DNA from: Ceratotherium simum simum
Lineage: Eukaryota > Chordata > Mammalia > Perissodactyla > Rhinocerotidae
Length of the DNA stretch: 64,000 bases
Reading direction: 5' to 3'
NCBI RefSeq assembly: GCF_000283155.1
Contig: NW_004454197.1
Location: 13,837,814 to 13,901,813 of the forward strand
Of the stretch, positions 36,474-47,830 are shown piece by piece. Position 1 is the first letter of the stretch. Every line of letters starts with the position of its first letter. The translations under genes were made by a program, and so were the position numbers. The notes beneath the pieces are model-generated. The model saw only the letters and a program-made list of their open reading frames with translations, had not been told where the DNA came from and ran no database searches.

Positions 36474-36978
36474 TGTGGTGGGCAGCTTCTAAGATGGGCC
36501 CTAAGGATCCCCATCTTGTTATTCTTGCCCTTGTGTGATCCCTCCACTGCTGTATGGGCTGTGCCAAGTGACTAGCTGTCCCTTCTGAGGTTAGGTTACA
36601 GAGAGACTATGACTTCTGTTTTGCTCACCATCTCTTGCACTCTCTCCTGCAGGCCCAGCTCTGGGGGAAGCCAACTGCCATGGGAGAGGCCCATATGGCA
36701 AGGAACTGATGTCTCCAGCCAACAGCCACCAAGCACCTGAGACTTGCCAACAGCCACACCAGTGAACCTGGGAACAAACAGTCCCCCAGTCAAGCCTTGA
36801 GATGACTGCAGCCCTAGCCAACATCTTGAAGCAGCCTTGTGAGAGAGTCTGAACCAAAGGCATCCAGCTAAGCTGTGTTTGGACTCCTGACCCTCAGAAA
36901 CGTAGATAATACATGCTTGTTATTTTAAACTGATAAGTTTTGGCTTAATTTGCTATGCAGCAATAAATAATTAATACA
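36474..36978 (+). mobile_element. Solo LTR, MLT1-type, inserted in L1 3' UTR
   Basis: Starts TGTGGTGGGCAGCTTCTAAG and ends 'attaataca', with 'ccttgagatgactgcagccc' and 'aggcatccagctaagctgtg' inside, as in MLT1-type LTRs. The flanks 'gtcac' (36469-36473) and 'atcac' (36979-36983) agree at four of five bases, fitting a decayed 5-bp duplication. L1 3' UTR sequence continues on either side, which fixes the order of events. Confidence 0.75.
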
Positions 36979-38511
36979 ATCACCAAGGATTTGTTTTGCT
37001 CTTGAACTTCAGAAAAATGAAATCATACAATATATATTCTTTTGTGCCTGGCTTCATTTAACAGTGTGTCTGCAAGATCCGTTCATGTTGTTATGTGAAT
37101 CGGTAGCTCTTTCTTTTTCACTGATGAGTACGTTTTATTGCATAAATATGTGACAATTTATTTTTATCCATTGACCTGTTGATAAGCATTTGAAATGTTT
37201 CCAGTTTTAGGCTTTTTTGAATAAAATTGAATAAAAGTGTAATGAACATTCTTGTACAAGTCTTTCCATAAACATATGTTTTCATTTTTCTTAGGTAAAT
37301 ATCTAGCAGTCCAATTATTGGGTCATTGTTGGTTAATCTTAGAAGAAACTTCAAAATAGGTTCCAAAGTGGCTGTACCATTTTGAACTTCTTTTTGCGAA
37401 GTATTTAAGGCTTCCGGTACTTATTATTTTCTTCTTTTTCAAGCTTCTTTAGGTTGAAACTTAGATCACTGATTTAAAATCCTCCTTCTTTCTAATATAA
37501 ATATTTAAAGGTATAAATTTCTCCCTAAGTACTGCTTCACTGCATCCCACAAATGTTTATATATTGTATTTTCAAGTATCATTCAGTTTAAAATATTTTT
37601 TAAATTCTAAATTTTCTTTCTTCCCTAGTGATATCTAAGTATATGACTTAATTTTCAAATATTTGGGATTTTTCTATTTATTGTTATTGATTTTTAATTT
37701 CATTATAGTCAGAGAATATACTTTGTTATATTTTAACTTTTAAAATTTGTTGAGGCATTTTATGGTCCAGCATATGATGTCTTGTGAATATTCCAAGCCC
37801 ACTTGAAGATAATGTATGTTCTGCAGTTGTTTGGCATAGTGTTCTATCAATATCAATTAAGTCGGGTTGGTTGCTAATTTTGTTCTAACTCTCTGTATCT
37901 TACTGGGGTTTTTTGGTCTAGGTCTATTAATTACTAAGAAAGGGGTGTTAAAATCTCCAACTATTATTGTACAGTTTTCTAGTTCTCTATTTGTCAATTT
38001 TTGCTTTATGTATTTTGAACTCTTTTATATGATGCATATAATTTTGGGATTGTTATGTCTTCTCGATGAGTTGAACATTTTATTACTCTAAAATTGTACT
38101 TTATTATCTCTGGAAACTCTTTCTGTCTTGAAGTCTACTTTTTCTGATTTTAATATGAACATGTCTGCTTTCTTATGTTTCCTGTTTGCATAATGCATAT
38201 ATTTCCATCTTTTTACTTTCAACCTCTCTTGTGTATTTGTATTTTAAGTGCATACCTTGTAGTCAGCATATGGTTAGATCTGTTTTATTTTCCATTCTGG
38301 TGAGGTCTGTGTTTTGATTAGGGTGTTTAGTCCAACTACATTTAATATAATTATTGATAGATTGGGTTTGTCTACTATGTTGTTTTCTAGTTGTCCCATC
38401 TATTTGTTTTACTCCTATGTTCCTGATTTTTGTGTTAATTGAATTTTCTTGGGTATTCCATTTTAATTTCTTTATTTGCTCTTTAGTTATAAATCTTTGT
38501 ATTAGTTTTTT

Positions 38512-38816
38512 TTTTTTTTTTTTTTTTTTTTGTGAGGAAGATCACCCCTGAGCTAACATCCATGCCAATCCTCCTCTTTTTGATGAAGAAGTCTGGCTCT
38601 GAGCTAACATCTATTGCCAATCCTCCTCCTTTTTTTTCCCCAAAGCCCCAGTAGATAGTTGCATGTCATAGTTGCACATCCTTCTAGTTGCTGTATGTGG
38701 GACACTGCCTCAGCATGGCTGGAGAAGTGGTGTGTCGGTGCGTGCCCGGGATCTGAACCTGGGCCGCCAGTAGCGGAGTGCGCACACTTAACTGCTAAGC
38801 CACGGGGCCGGCCCCC
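38512..38816 (-). mobile_element. ERE-type tRNA-derived SINE, nested in old L1
   Basis: The minus strand starts GGGGGCCGGCCCCGTGGCTT, has the A-box-like 'TGGCTTAGCAGTTAAG' and a B-box-region 'GGTTCAGATCC', then a body with two tail-like units and a long A tail (T run from 38506 to 38531). Flanks 'tgtattagttttt' (38499-38511) and 'tgtgttagttttt' (38817-38829) differ at one base, a target duplication. Confidence 0.9.
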
Positions 38817-38935
38817 TGTGTTAGTTTTTAATGGTTTCTCTAAGGATAATGTTATGCATTCTCAACTTTATCATAGTCTACATAGAGTTAATATAGTAGC
38901 TTCATGTAAAGTATTATAACCTTAAACATTGACAC

Positions 38936-39335
38936 TCCATTGTTGTGCTATTATCACCATAAATTTTACATCCTTACATATAGGAAATATAATGTAATGT
39001 AATAGAATAGAATAGAATAGAATGTATATAGATAAAGAGAATACAGTGTTATCATTTTACTTTAACTAGTCATATATGGCCTAATAAAAATAAAAAAAAT
39101 TTATATAGTCTTTATAAAAGACTACATGTATTTTATTCTATATTATGTATTATATTGTTTAATAAAAATAAGAAAGCCTTTTATAAAGACTATATATATA
39201 TTTTATTTTTATTAAACAATATATGACTAGTTAAAGCAATAATGATAACATTGTTTTCTCTCTATCTATCTATCTATATGTATTTACTACGTATAAGGAT
39301 GTAAAATTTATGGTGATATTAGCACAAAGAATGGA
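38936..39335. repeat. Imperfect inverted repeat (palindrome), about 400 bp
   Basis: The left arm 38936-39120 and right arm 39178-39335 are inverted copies with about 57 bases between them. Matching blocks, left versus complement of right: 'tgctattatcaccataaatt' / 'TGCTAATATCACCATAAATT', 'tttaactagtcatatat' / same, and 'gtctttataaaag' / same (left 39108-39120, right 39178-39190). The arms differ mainly at short tandem repeats (TAGAA-like on the left, CTAT on the right). It lies in the spacer of the old L1. Confidence 0.85.
38998..39025 (+). repeat. (TAGAA)n-like pentanucleotide repeat
   Basis: About five units of 'tagaa' within the left palindrome arm. Confidence 0.8.
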
Positions 39336-39440
39336 ATTATATATATATTTTATATATAATTGGAATTATATATATGTGTATTACATATATACCAAATAAT
39401 TAAAAAATATATACACACATATATATATGTACCATTTCTG
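39336..39440. repeat. AT-rich low-complexity tract
   Basis: Almost pure A/T with alternating TA and short self-complementary runs ('aattatatatatattttat'), ending in a CACA/TATA mix near 39415-39430. It directly abuts the palindrome. Confidence 0.85.
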
Positions 39441-41359
39441 TTACTCTTCATTCCCAGATACAAGTTTCTATCTGGTATCATTTTCCTCCAACCTGAAGAA
39501 CTTCTTTTAGCATTTTTTGTATGATAACTCTACTGGTTGCAAATTCTCTCAGCTTTCCTTTATGTGAGAACATCTTTATTTCACCCATATATTTAAAAGA
39601 TAGCTTTGCTGGATATAGAATTGGAGATTGACACTTTTTTCCCACTCAGCATTTAAAAGATGTTCCATCGTATTCTGGCTTCCATAGTTTATAATGATGT
39701 TATCCATCATTTTAATCATTGTTCTCTGTATGTAATGTGTCTTTTTGCTTTAGCTGCTTTAAAGATTGTCATGCTGTCTTTAGTTTTCAGCAGTTTGTTT
39801 ATGATCTGACTGTGTGTGATTTTCTTTGTATTTGTCTTGCTTGTGGTTTGCTGAACTTCTTGAATCTATAAGTTTATTTTTTACTAAATTTGGGAAAATT
39901 TGTGGTATTATTTTTTTGCATATTTTTTCTTCCCCATTCCCTCTTCTAATTTTATGAGATTCATATTATACATATGCTAGACTGCTTGATAGTATCCCAC
40001 TGGTGACTGAGGATTTATTCTTTTTTTTAGTCTTTTTTTTCTTTGCTTTTCAGATTTGAAAATGTCAATTGATATACATCCACATTCAATAATTCATTCT
40101 TCAGCAGCCTTTTATCTTCTGTTATTCCTATCAAGTAAATTTCTCATTTTAGATAGTTTACTTTTCATTTCTAGAATTTTTTTTACTTCAATATGACCAT
40201 ATTTTTCTTTCAGTCCTTAAACATATTTATAACAGTTACTATAATGACCTTGTCTGTTAGTTCATATTTGGCCACCTTGGGTTCTTTTCCTATTGACTCT
40301 TTTTGTCTCTATTATGAGTCACATTTTCCTGTTTCTTTGATAATGGGTCATATTTTCCAGCTTCTTCACATGTAAGAATTTTTTATTGAATGTTAGACAC
40401 TTTAGATGATATAGGGTATCTGAGTTGTGTCATTTCCTTCATAGGATGTTGTGTTCTGTTTGGTAGGCAATTCAATACCAGTAGATCCTTTTTTGTTCTG
40501 TCAGGCTTGGTTTTAGTCTCTGTTAGGAAGAATCTAAATGTTAGTTGTTTGTTGCTTGTTTGTTTTGATTTTGAACCTAGTTTCTTAACTTAGCCCTAGG
40601 GCCAGGCCCTTACTCCAGGTATGGTCCTTGCTCCTAGGTGTGACCTTTCTGTGGTATCAAGTGAATGTCTGAGGCAATCAGAGTTATGTCTAAAGTCTGC
40701 CTCAGCTGGAACTCTGAAGTCTCCTAGCACTGCACAACCTTGGCATCTCTACTCAGCCCTCAGTTCCACAGTACACTAGTCCTTATGGAGTCTCTCCTGC
40801 CCATTCATAGCCCAGCCCTCACAAAAGACCTGTGGGGAATCCCTCTGTAGACTTCTGGGGTTCACTGGGACATTCCTTTATCTCCAATACTCTGCCCCAC
40901 AAATTCTAGCCACTTCAGCAGCTTGAGTCTCCTGAATCTCTCATTTATGCCTTCTCAGCTCAGTGAAAGATCTTCTGCCTCATCTTTACTTCCACCCTCC
41001 TGCGTGACGGCTAAAAGATATTTCCAGGCAGAAAACCAGAGTGAATGTGGGGCTCACCTCATGTAATTCCCTTCTCTCAAAGATCACGAACCTGTGCTTT
41101 CTTTGGCTCAGTATTTGAAAACACTTTTCTCATATATTTTGTCCAGTTTTATAGCTATTTTCAGCAGGAGGACAAATTTGGAACAAGTCACTCTCTGATG
41201 GCCAGATGCAGAAATCCTGACTGATCATTTTTACATTTTGGTTCAAGGGCTCAATACCTTTTTTTTTCTAGCCATTTCCATTTGCCTTTCAGTTTTGGCT
41301 TCTTGACATTTGTTTTTGGAGAGAGGTCTCTCTCTAGCTCAGACATGAGCTACTGGAAA

Positions 41360-41528
41360 GCTAGTTGGTGCTGTGGAAAGAACATGGGTTTTGGGAAAAC
41401 CTGACTTCAAATTCTAGCTTAGCCACTTACAAGCTTAAGACTTTAGACCAATTAGCTAATCACTTTGAGTTCTGGTTTTCTCATCTAAAAATGGGGGCAG
41501 TAATAACAATGTGAATACTGATGCTGAT
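41360..41528 (-). repeat. MIR-type SINE
   Basis: Reverse-order MIR: 'gaaagaacatgggttttggg', 'cttagccacttacaagctta', 'gttttctcatctaaaaatgg'. A plus-oriented MIR core piece appears to follow at 41528-41590 ('gttaacatttatagaatgct'). Confidence 0.7.
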
Positions 41529-41590
41529 AGTTAACATTTATAGAATGCTAACCCTGGGCCTGGAATTTTTCTAAGTATTTTAAACTTGAA

Positions 41591-42097
41591 GTTTCTTTGT
41601 GAAGGTAGACATAATGATATGTGTAATGGTCAAGTGGCCCTCGGGATGGGGATGAGAAAAATGAAAGATTCTGGGACTCAAGTGTGCTCTGACAGCCCCA
41701 ATGACCAATCTTTGCCTGAGTGTTATCACTTGATGCTCAGTTCTCATCATGGTGGTCCCATTTTGTCCCTACCATCAACCAGGGAGAACATAAGCCTCCT
41801 CCAAGCATGAGTGCCTGACTCCTAGATGTGGGCAAGTTAATGGGCTACGGGCATTACTTGCTAGTGTTCTACATGAATGTTTTGGTCTTGCTATTAGGCC
41901 CACTACAAGTTTTCAGTAATATTTGTAGAGTTATTAAATGTTTGAATGATTAAAAATTTGAAGCAATAAAGAAATTATGGATGGTAGGACTTAATTAACA
42001 GTTTTCCAGGGTCATTAAATTTTGTTTTGTTTTTACTCAGCAAAGCAGAGAGTGGCAGCTTTCTTAATCAAGACTGTTGAATAAACCTTAAACCTTA
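41591..42097. other. No gene seen
   Basis: Unique-looking. A frame of 74 codons (41586-41810) has no familiar features. Confidence 0.4.
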
Positions 42098-42430
42098 TCA
42101 ATATCAGTCAGTATAGTCTAGGTTACATTTCAGTAACAAACAATACCTAAATTTCATGGGTTCAACACAACACAAGTTTAGTCTCACTCACGTTACATGT
42201 CAAATTCAGGACAGGGAATTCTGCCCATTATAGTTTCTCGAGGATCTAAGTTTGTCAAGATTACTTTTCTATCTGTGCTTCCATAAGCATTGAGACAGCG
42301 GAAAAGCAAGAGCACTTTTTGCTGTCTCTTAAGGGCTTCTGCACATTTCATTGGCCAAGCAAGTCATTTAGCCACACATAACCTTATGTGTGGGTAGGGA
42401 AGCAAATTTTAGAATATACTTGCAGTAGGG
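42098..42430 (+). repeat. Unclassified interspersed repeat, copy 2
   Basis: Shares ordered motifs with 2826-3264: 'gtctaggttacatttcagta', 'cattggccaagcaagtcatt', 'gtgtgggtagggaag'. The family is the same and the subfamily name unknown. Confidence 0.5.
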
Positions 42431-43781
42431 TGCTGGAATATTTAATATTTGAGAATGGCCCTATTGACTACACTGTCTCTTTATGAGTTTCACCAAACCA
42501 GCTTGAACCATTTCAGCCACACTTCCATTTGGCAACACTTAATATCCACAGGTCCTTTTGCCAAGAAACCATAATGCCTTTAAAATGCTTATTTGTCTCT
42601 TGGACATATGGTCCATGTTTTCTCCTTGCAACTCTCATAACTAATAAGAATGTCATTTCAGCCAGAGCCTAAATCCAACTCCATCTTTTCCAACAGAGAT
42701 TTTTAAAATGATGAAGTTACATTTTAGCCAATGAAAAAAGATGCAGCAACTATAAAAAGTTAAAACTTTTGCCACAAAATCAGAACTGTGTGCTTTCTTT
42801 GGTTTCTAATTACTTTTGAAACTTTCCTAAATCAGTTAATAATTACAATTCCATATAAACCGTAATTCATTTGTCTGGTAGTTCGACAAACCCTTTCTGC
42901 CATCAAGAACTGTCAACAAATTTTCTTACATTGCACATGTGATAGAAAGATCATAGAAAGGTCAAACCTACTGATATGTGAGATGTAGAGTTCATACTTT
43001 AGTGCGCAAGTTTTTCTGTCAGAAAGAGCCAGAGTAAACCGCCAACCACACAGTGAGAAATGACCTGAGTTGAAGGTGTTTGGAAAATGAGTCTTGAATG
43101 TTCACTTCAGTTTAAATATTTCAGTAGTACCTGTCCACAAAGATCCCAGGTCCTGGGATTTGTTATAATATGTTATTCTCCCAAATAACATTTGTTATAT
43201 TTGGGAGAAGCATTGCTTTGCCAGTCTCACCACATCTAGTTGTAAACACTATTAGCACAAGGTTATAGAAAGAGATTCATTTATAGAGAAAAGTGTGCAA
43301 CAGCCATGAAATCTGTAGATTATATGTCAAGTCCAAAAGTCTACTCAAATTCCCACTCACAATAGATTTATGCGTATTTTCATAAGTTCTCAGTTGGGAA
43401 AACTTGAGGGTCATTTTATGATCCCAAAGCCAGTGCTTCCATGCCTCTGGGATGTTCACTCCTGTTAGGTAGCATCATTTCAAATACCTCAAAAATCTCT
43501 GTCTCTCTCCCCTTTACAGTGATTTTATCAATAAAAATGCTACTCCATTCCCCTGAATGCTCCCATCTTCCATATCACCATGACAATCAGCTCTGTTTGC
43601 TTTCCCTCTGCCGCTACTGCAATCAATAGGATGTCATAAGCCTCTAAGTTGTTGCTTGATGGTCTTTTGTTTCTATTGGTAAGGGAGTCTACTTCTGGAT
43701 TTGATACCATCTTACTAACTCTCCAAAATCTTCACTTCATGCACATTCTCTTATGATAAGAAAGTTAAGCTAGAAATCAAT
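42431..43781. other. No gene seen
   Basis: AT-leaning unique sequence. A small near-palindrome 'ttattctcccaaataac' / 'gttatatttgggagaa' occurs at about 43171-43210. No coding or repeat family recognised. Confidence 0.45.
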
Positions 43782-43802
43782 AACAACAACAACAACAACA
43801 AA
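43782..43802 (+). repeat. (AAC)n microsatellite
   Basis: About seven AAC units directly at the 5' edge of the old L1 that follows. Confidence 0.9.
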
Positions 43803-44745
43803 ACCTAGAGACTTCTGTCCTAGACGAGATGGCATAGACCTGTTTCTCCCTGATCCTCCCCATTGAGGACAACAACCCTGAAAAATAACACTGGGAATAA
43901 TAAAGAGGCAATCAAAGTAGAACTCCGAAAGGTAGAACGAGGAAGGCAAACTGTTTACGGACCCCAGGGTGTTGGAGCAACAAGGAAGGGTGTCTTGCAA
44001 CCCTCCTCACAGAAAAGATGAAGGAAATCCAGGCCTAGTATTTCCCAGCTTCCAGCATAGCAGCAGAAGGCAGCCAAGGCAGGCTCATCCCCAAATGGGG
44101 GTCTCACTAGGGACTACACCAGGCAAGCCCTGCTGACGAGGACTCAGGGGAAGCATTCTCTTTCCCTGCTGGGCCCAAGACTCATCTCCCCCAAAAGATC
44201 CCAGAAGACTAGGCAGGACTGGCAGAGAGATTCCGCCACAACATGCTCCCAGCTTTGGAAGCCTCTTTGTCCCCTTAAGGGGCTCAAGACTCCTCTCCCC
44301 CAATGAGAAACACAGGGATGGCAGGGAGGCACCAGCAAGGGGATCCTGTTACAACAAGCACGCAACCAGGAAGTGCTCTCAGGCCACCACAGGCAAGGGA
44401 GATCTCGCCAAAATGCAGTCCAGAGACTTCCTTTACCCATGTTGTGGTACCAGGTGGCCCAGCCTGGGGAAATTCCTTCTGCTCCTTCAGGCAGCACGAG
44501 CAGGAAACAGTGGGAGCCTCAGAAAATGAAATAAACTAAGTAAACCAAAATAATAGGTCCTGAAAATTATATCGTCATTGGAACCACAGATGATAAAAGT
44601 AGGCCAGGCCTTTGGGTTAAACCTAAACAGGGTCACTGCCTACTAAAACAAAATATTTAAATAGAATCCACAGTGTTAGAGTAGCCAAATTTTTCAGGAT
44701 AGACTCTAAATCATCCGTCACAGCAAGAACCTGAAAAATCACAAC

Positions 44746-45590
44746 TTGAATGAAAAAAGACAATCAACTGACCCAAATGCTGAGATGAATCAAATGTTGG
44801 AATTACCTGACAAGGGTTTTAAAGCAACCATCATAAAAATGCTTCCACAATCAATTATGAACTTTCTTGAAACAAATGGAATAATAGAACATCTCAGCAA
44901 AGCAATAGGAATCAATGACAAGAATGAAATAAAAATTATGGAACTGAAAAATACAGTAACAGAAATAAAAACTTGCTAGACGGGCTCAGTGGTAGAGAGG
45001 GGGTAACAGAGGATGAAATCAATGAATTTGAGGACAGCTCAATAAAATTCACTCAATCTGAACAACAGAGATAAAATAGACTTAAAAAATGAATGAACAG
45101 AGTCTCAGAGACCTGTGGGACAATAATGAAAGATCCAATATTCTTGTCATTGAAGGCCCAGAAGAAGACAAGAAAGAGAGATGGGCTGAAAGAGTATTTG
45201 AAGAAATAATGGATGAAAGCTTTCTAAGTTTAGCACAGACTTAAAAAACTGAACAAATTCAAAACAAGATAAACTCAAAGAAATTCACACCAAGATGCAT
45301 CATACTTAAACTTTTGAACACTAAGGAAGAAAACCTTGAAATCAGCCAGAGAGAAACAACACATTACCTAGAGGGGACCACCAATTTGATTAAAAGCAAG
45401 ATTCTCTTCTGGAACCATGGAAGCCAGAAGAAAGTGGCACAACATATTTAAAGTGCAGAAAGAAAAGAAGTCATCCGTGAATTCTATATCCAGCAGAGCT
45501 ATCCTTCAGGAATGAAAGAGAAATGAAGATATTCTCATACAAGGAAATACTTAAAAAGAGTTTGTCATCCTTAGACCTACCTTAAATAAA
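44746..45590 (+). pseudogene. L1 ORF1, decayed
   Basis: The first 77 codons (44746-44979) are open and carry 'MLELPDKGFKATIIKML' and 'ISKAIG'-like wording of L1 ORF1 (here HLSKAIG). After the stop at 44977 the family resemblance continues in shifted frames: 'cagagtctcagagacctgtg' near 45097 and 'aattctatatccagcagagc' near 45480 correspond to central and C-terminal ORF1. The SINE inserts just after the end of this block. No functional protein can be made. Confidence 0.7.
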
Positions 45591-45609
45591 AGGCTGCAGG
45601 ACATTCTTT

Positions 45610-45815
45610 TTTTTTTTAAGATTTTTTTTATTTTTTCCCCCAAAAGCCCCAGTAGATAGTTGTATGTCATAGCTGCACATCCTTCTAGTTGCTGTATGTG
45701 GGACGCGGCCTCAGCATGGCCAGAGAAGCAGTGCGTTGGTGCGCGCCCGGGATCCGAACCCGGGTCGCCAGCAGTGGAGCGCGCTCACTTAACCACCAAG
45801 CCACGGGGCCGGCCC
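45610..45815 (-). mobile_element. ERE-type tRNA-derived SINE, nested in old L1
   Basis: Best-preserved copy. The minus strand starts GGGCCGGCCCCGTGGCTTGG, has A-box-like 'TGGCTTGGTGGTTAAG', B-box 'GGTTCGGATCC', a body ending 'CTACTGGGGCTTTTGGGG' and an A-rich tail. The duplication 'aggacattcttt' lies at 45598-45609 and 45816-45827, identical over 12 bases. It lies in the opposite orientation to its L1 host. Confidence 0.95.
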
Positions 45816-46814
45816 AGGACATTCTTTAAACATAAAGTAAATTGTAAAGAAAGGAATCTTGGAGCATCAGGAAGGCAGAGCAACAGAGAAAGTTGAAATG
45901 TGGGAACATACTATTGACTATCCTTCTCATGAGCTTTACAAATCCTATGGATTATTGATATAAAAGCTATGACACCATCTGATACTCAAGACAGTAATAT
46001 TTAAAAGTGGGAGAAGCAAATGAATCTACTAGAAGTAAGGTTTCAATTCTTCACTTAAAGTGGTAAAATATTAATACGAGTAGACTGTGATGGGCACATA
46101 AGTAAATGTAATGCCCTGAAGAACCACTAAGAAAACTATACAAAGAGATGAACTTGAAAACACTATAAATATATCAATGCAGAATCATTAAAAATGCTCA
46201 GGTAACCCACAGGAAGACAAGAAAGAGAAATAGAGAAAACAAATAATGAAATAGCAGATTTAAGCTCTGCCATATACATAATTACCTTAAATATAAATAG
46301 TCTAAACATGTCAATTAAAAAGTAGAGATTGGCAGAGTGAATTAAAAAATATGACCTAACTATATGTCATCTATAAGAAACTTACTTCAAATTCAATGAC
46401 TTAGGTAAGTTGAAAGTAAAAGAAGGGAAGAAGTTACACCCTGCAAGCATTAATTTAAAAAAAGTAAGAGTGGCTACCTTCATATCAGATAAAGTAGACT
46501 TCAGAGCAAGGAAAATTACCAGAGACAAAGAGAGACATTACATAACTATAAAAGGATCAATCTGGGAGGTCATAGCAATCTTGTATGTATCGCACCAAAC
46601 AACAGAGCCTCAAAATGCATGAAACAAACATTGATAGAGTTGAATGAAGAAACAGACAAATTCACAATAACAATTGAGGACTTCAACACCCTCCCCTTAC
46701 AGCAACTGCACTACTAGGCAGATGATTAGCAAGGATATAGAAAATCTGAGCAACACGATTAGAAGGTAATATCTAATTAACGTACAAAGAACACTCCACC
46801 CAACAGCAGCAATA

Positions 46815-46856
46815 TACACACGTGTGCACACACACACACACACATACACACACGCA
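46815..46856 (+). repeat. (CA)n microsatellite
   Basis: Interrupted CA dinucleotide run within the old L1. Confidence 0.9.
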
Positions 46857-47645
46857 CTAAAATATATATAAAGTATTCATGGAAAATTCACTAATGTTGA
46901 CCATACCCTGGACGATAAAAAATGAAAAGAATTGAAAACATACAGAGTATGCTCTTTGATCATAATAGAATCAGGTAGAAATCAATGAACAGAAAGAAAA
47001 AAGGAAAATCTCTAAACATTTGGAAATGAAACAGCATGCATAAATAATCCATGGTCAAAGAAGGAGTCTCAAAGGAAACCAAAAAAACCCCACAAAACTG
47101 AATGAAAATGAAAATACCACCTATTAACATATGTGGGACACAGCTAAAGAGTTCTGAAAGGAAAACTCAGAGCACTAAAGCCTCCCATTAGAAAAGAAGG
47201 AAGGTCTCGAGTCAATAATTTAAGCTCCTACCTTAAGAAATGAGGAAAAAACCCCAAAATAAACCCATAGCAAGAAGAAGGAAGGCAATAATAAAAACAA
47301 GAACAGAAATCAGTGACATTGAAAATAGAAAAACAATAGAGAAAAATCAATGAAACAAAAAGCTGGTTCTTTGAAAAAAATCAATAAAATGGATAAACCT
47401 CTAGCAAGAAAGAAGATATAAATCACCAATATCAGGAATGAAATAAAGGACGTCACTACAGATCCTGCAGTCATTAAAGGATAATAAGGGAGTATTATGA
47501 ACATCTTTACTCTCATAAATTCCACAACTTGAAGAATAAACAAATTGCTTAAAAATCACAAACTACCCCAATGCAACAAAGATGAAATATATAATCTGAA
47601 TAGTATTATAACCATTAAAGAAATTGACAGTCTTTAAAAAGAAAG

Positions 47646-47830
47646 AGCCTGAGCAATGCAGTGTGTGTGTGTGGCGGGGGGAGGGTGGCGTGCAGAATCA
47701 CCGTGGAGCAGCCCCACCTCTCAACCTCGACGCTGGGTCAGTGACCCGGTCAGCAACCCGGTCAGCAACCCCAGCCAGCCTGGTGTGGTGACCCCCGCTC
47801 TCTGCTGCACGGATAGGGTCATATCCCTGG
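47646..47830. other. GC-rich insert at the L1 breakpoint, unidentified
   Basis: Starts with a GT run ('gtgtgtgtgtgtggcggggg') and has several CpGs and a short internal repeat of 'acccggtcagca' (47746-47770). It is in sharp contrast to the A-rich L1 on its left and the AT-rich DNA on its right. I do not recognise it; it may be an LTR fragment. Confidence 0.4.

Larger units (their letters stand above)
36235..41215 (-). mobile_element. Old, near full-length L1, carrying later insertions
   Basis: On the minus strand, from right to left: 5' region (about 41215-40390), ORF1 (about 40300-39480), spacer (38940-38820), ORF2 endonuclease (38500-37860), ORF2 middle (37800-37440, 'tgcatcccacaaatg' on plus), ORF2 C-terminus (37366-37118) and 3' UTR (37080-36979 and 36473-36235). 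Frames are thoroughly broken. Three later events interrupt it: an MLT1-type LTR (36474-36978), an ERE SINE (38512-38816) and an inverted duplication (38936-39335). Confidence 0.75.
43803..47645 (+). mobile_element. Old L1, 5' UTR through ORF2 linker, 3' part lost
   Basis: In plus order: 5' UTR-like sequence (43803-44740, starting around 'cctagacgagatggcataga'), ORF1 (44746-45590, with 'LPDKGFKATIIKML' in an open frame 44746-44979 and the C-terminal block near 45480), spacer, ORF2 endonuclease (46300-46700, including 'ISDKVDFRARK') and the linker to about 47500 ('agctggttctttgaaaaaaa'). The reverse transcriptase and 3' end are missing, unusual for L1, which is normally truncated at the 5' side. 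It is interrupted by an ERE SINE. Confidence 0.75.

Noticed and set aside
45610..45815. tRNA-like head with A- and B-boxes
   Set aside because: It is the 5' part of an ERE SINE with body, A tail and target duplication, not a functional tRNA gene. The same applies to the copies at 16921, 18317 and 38512.
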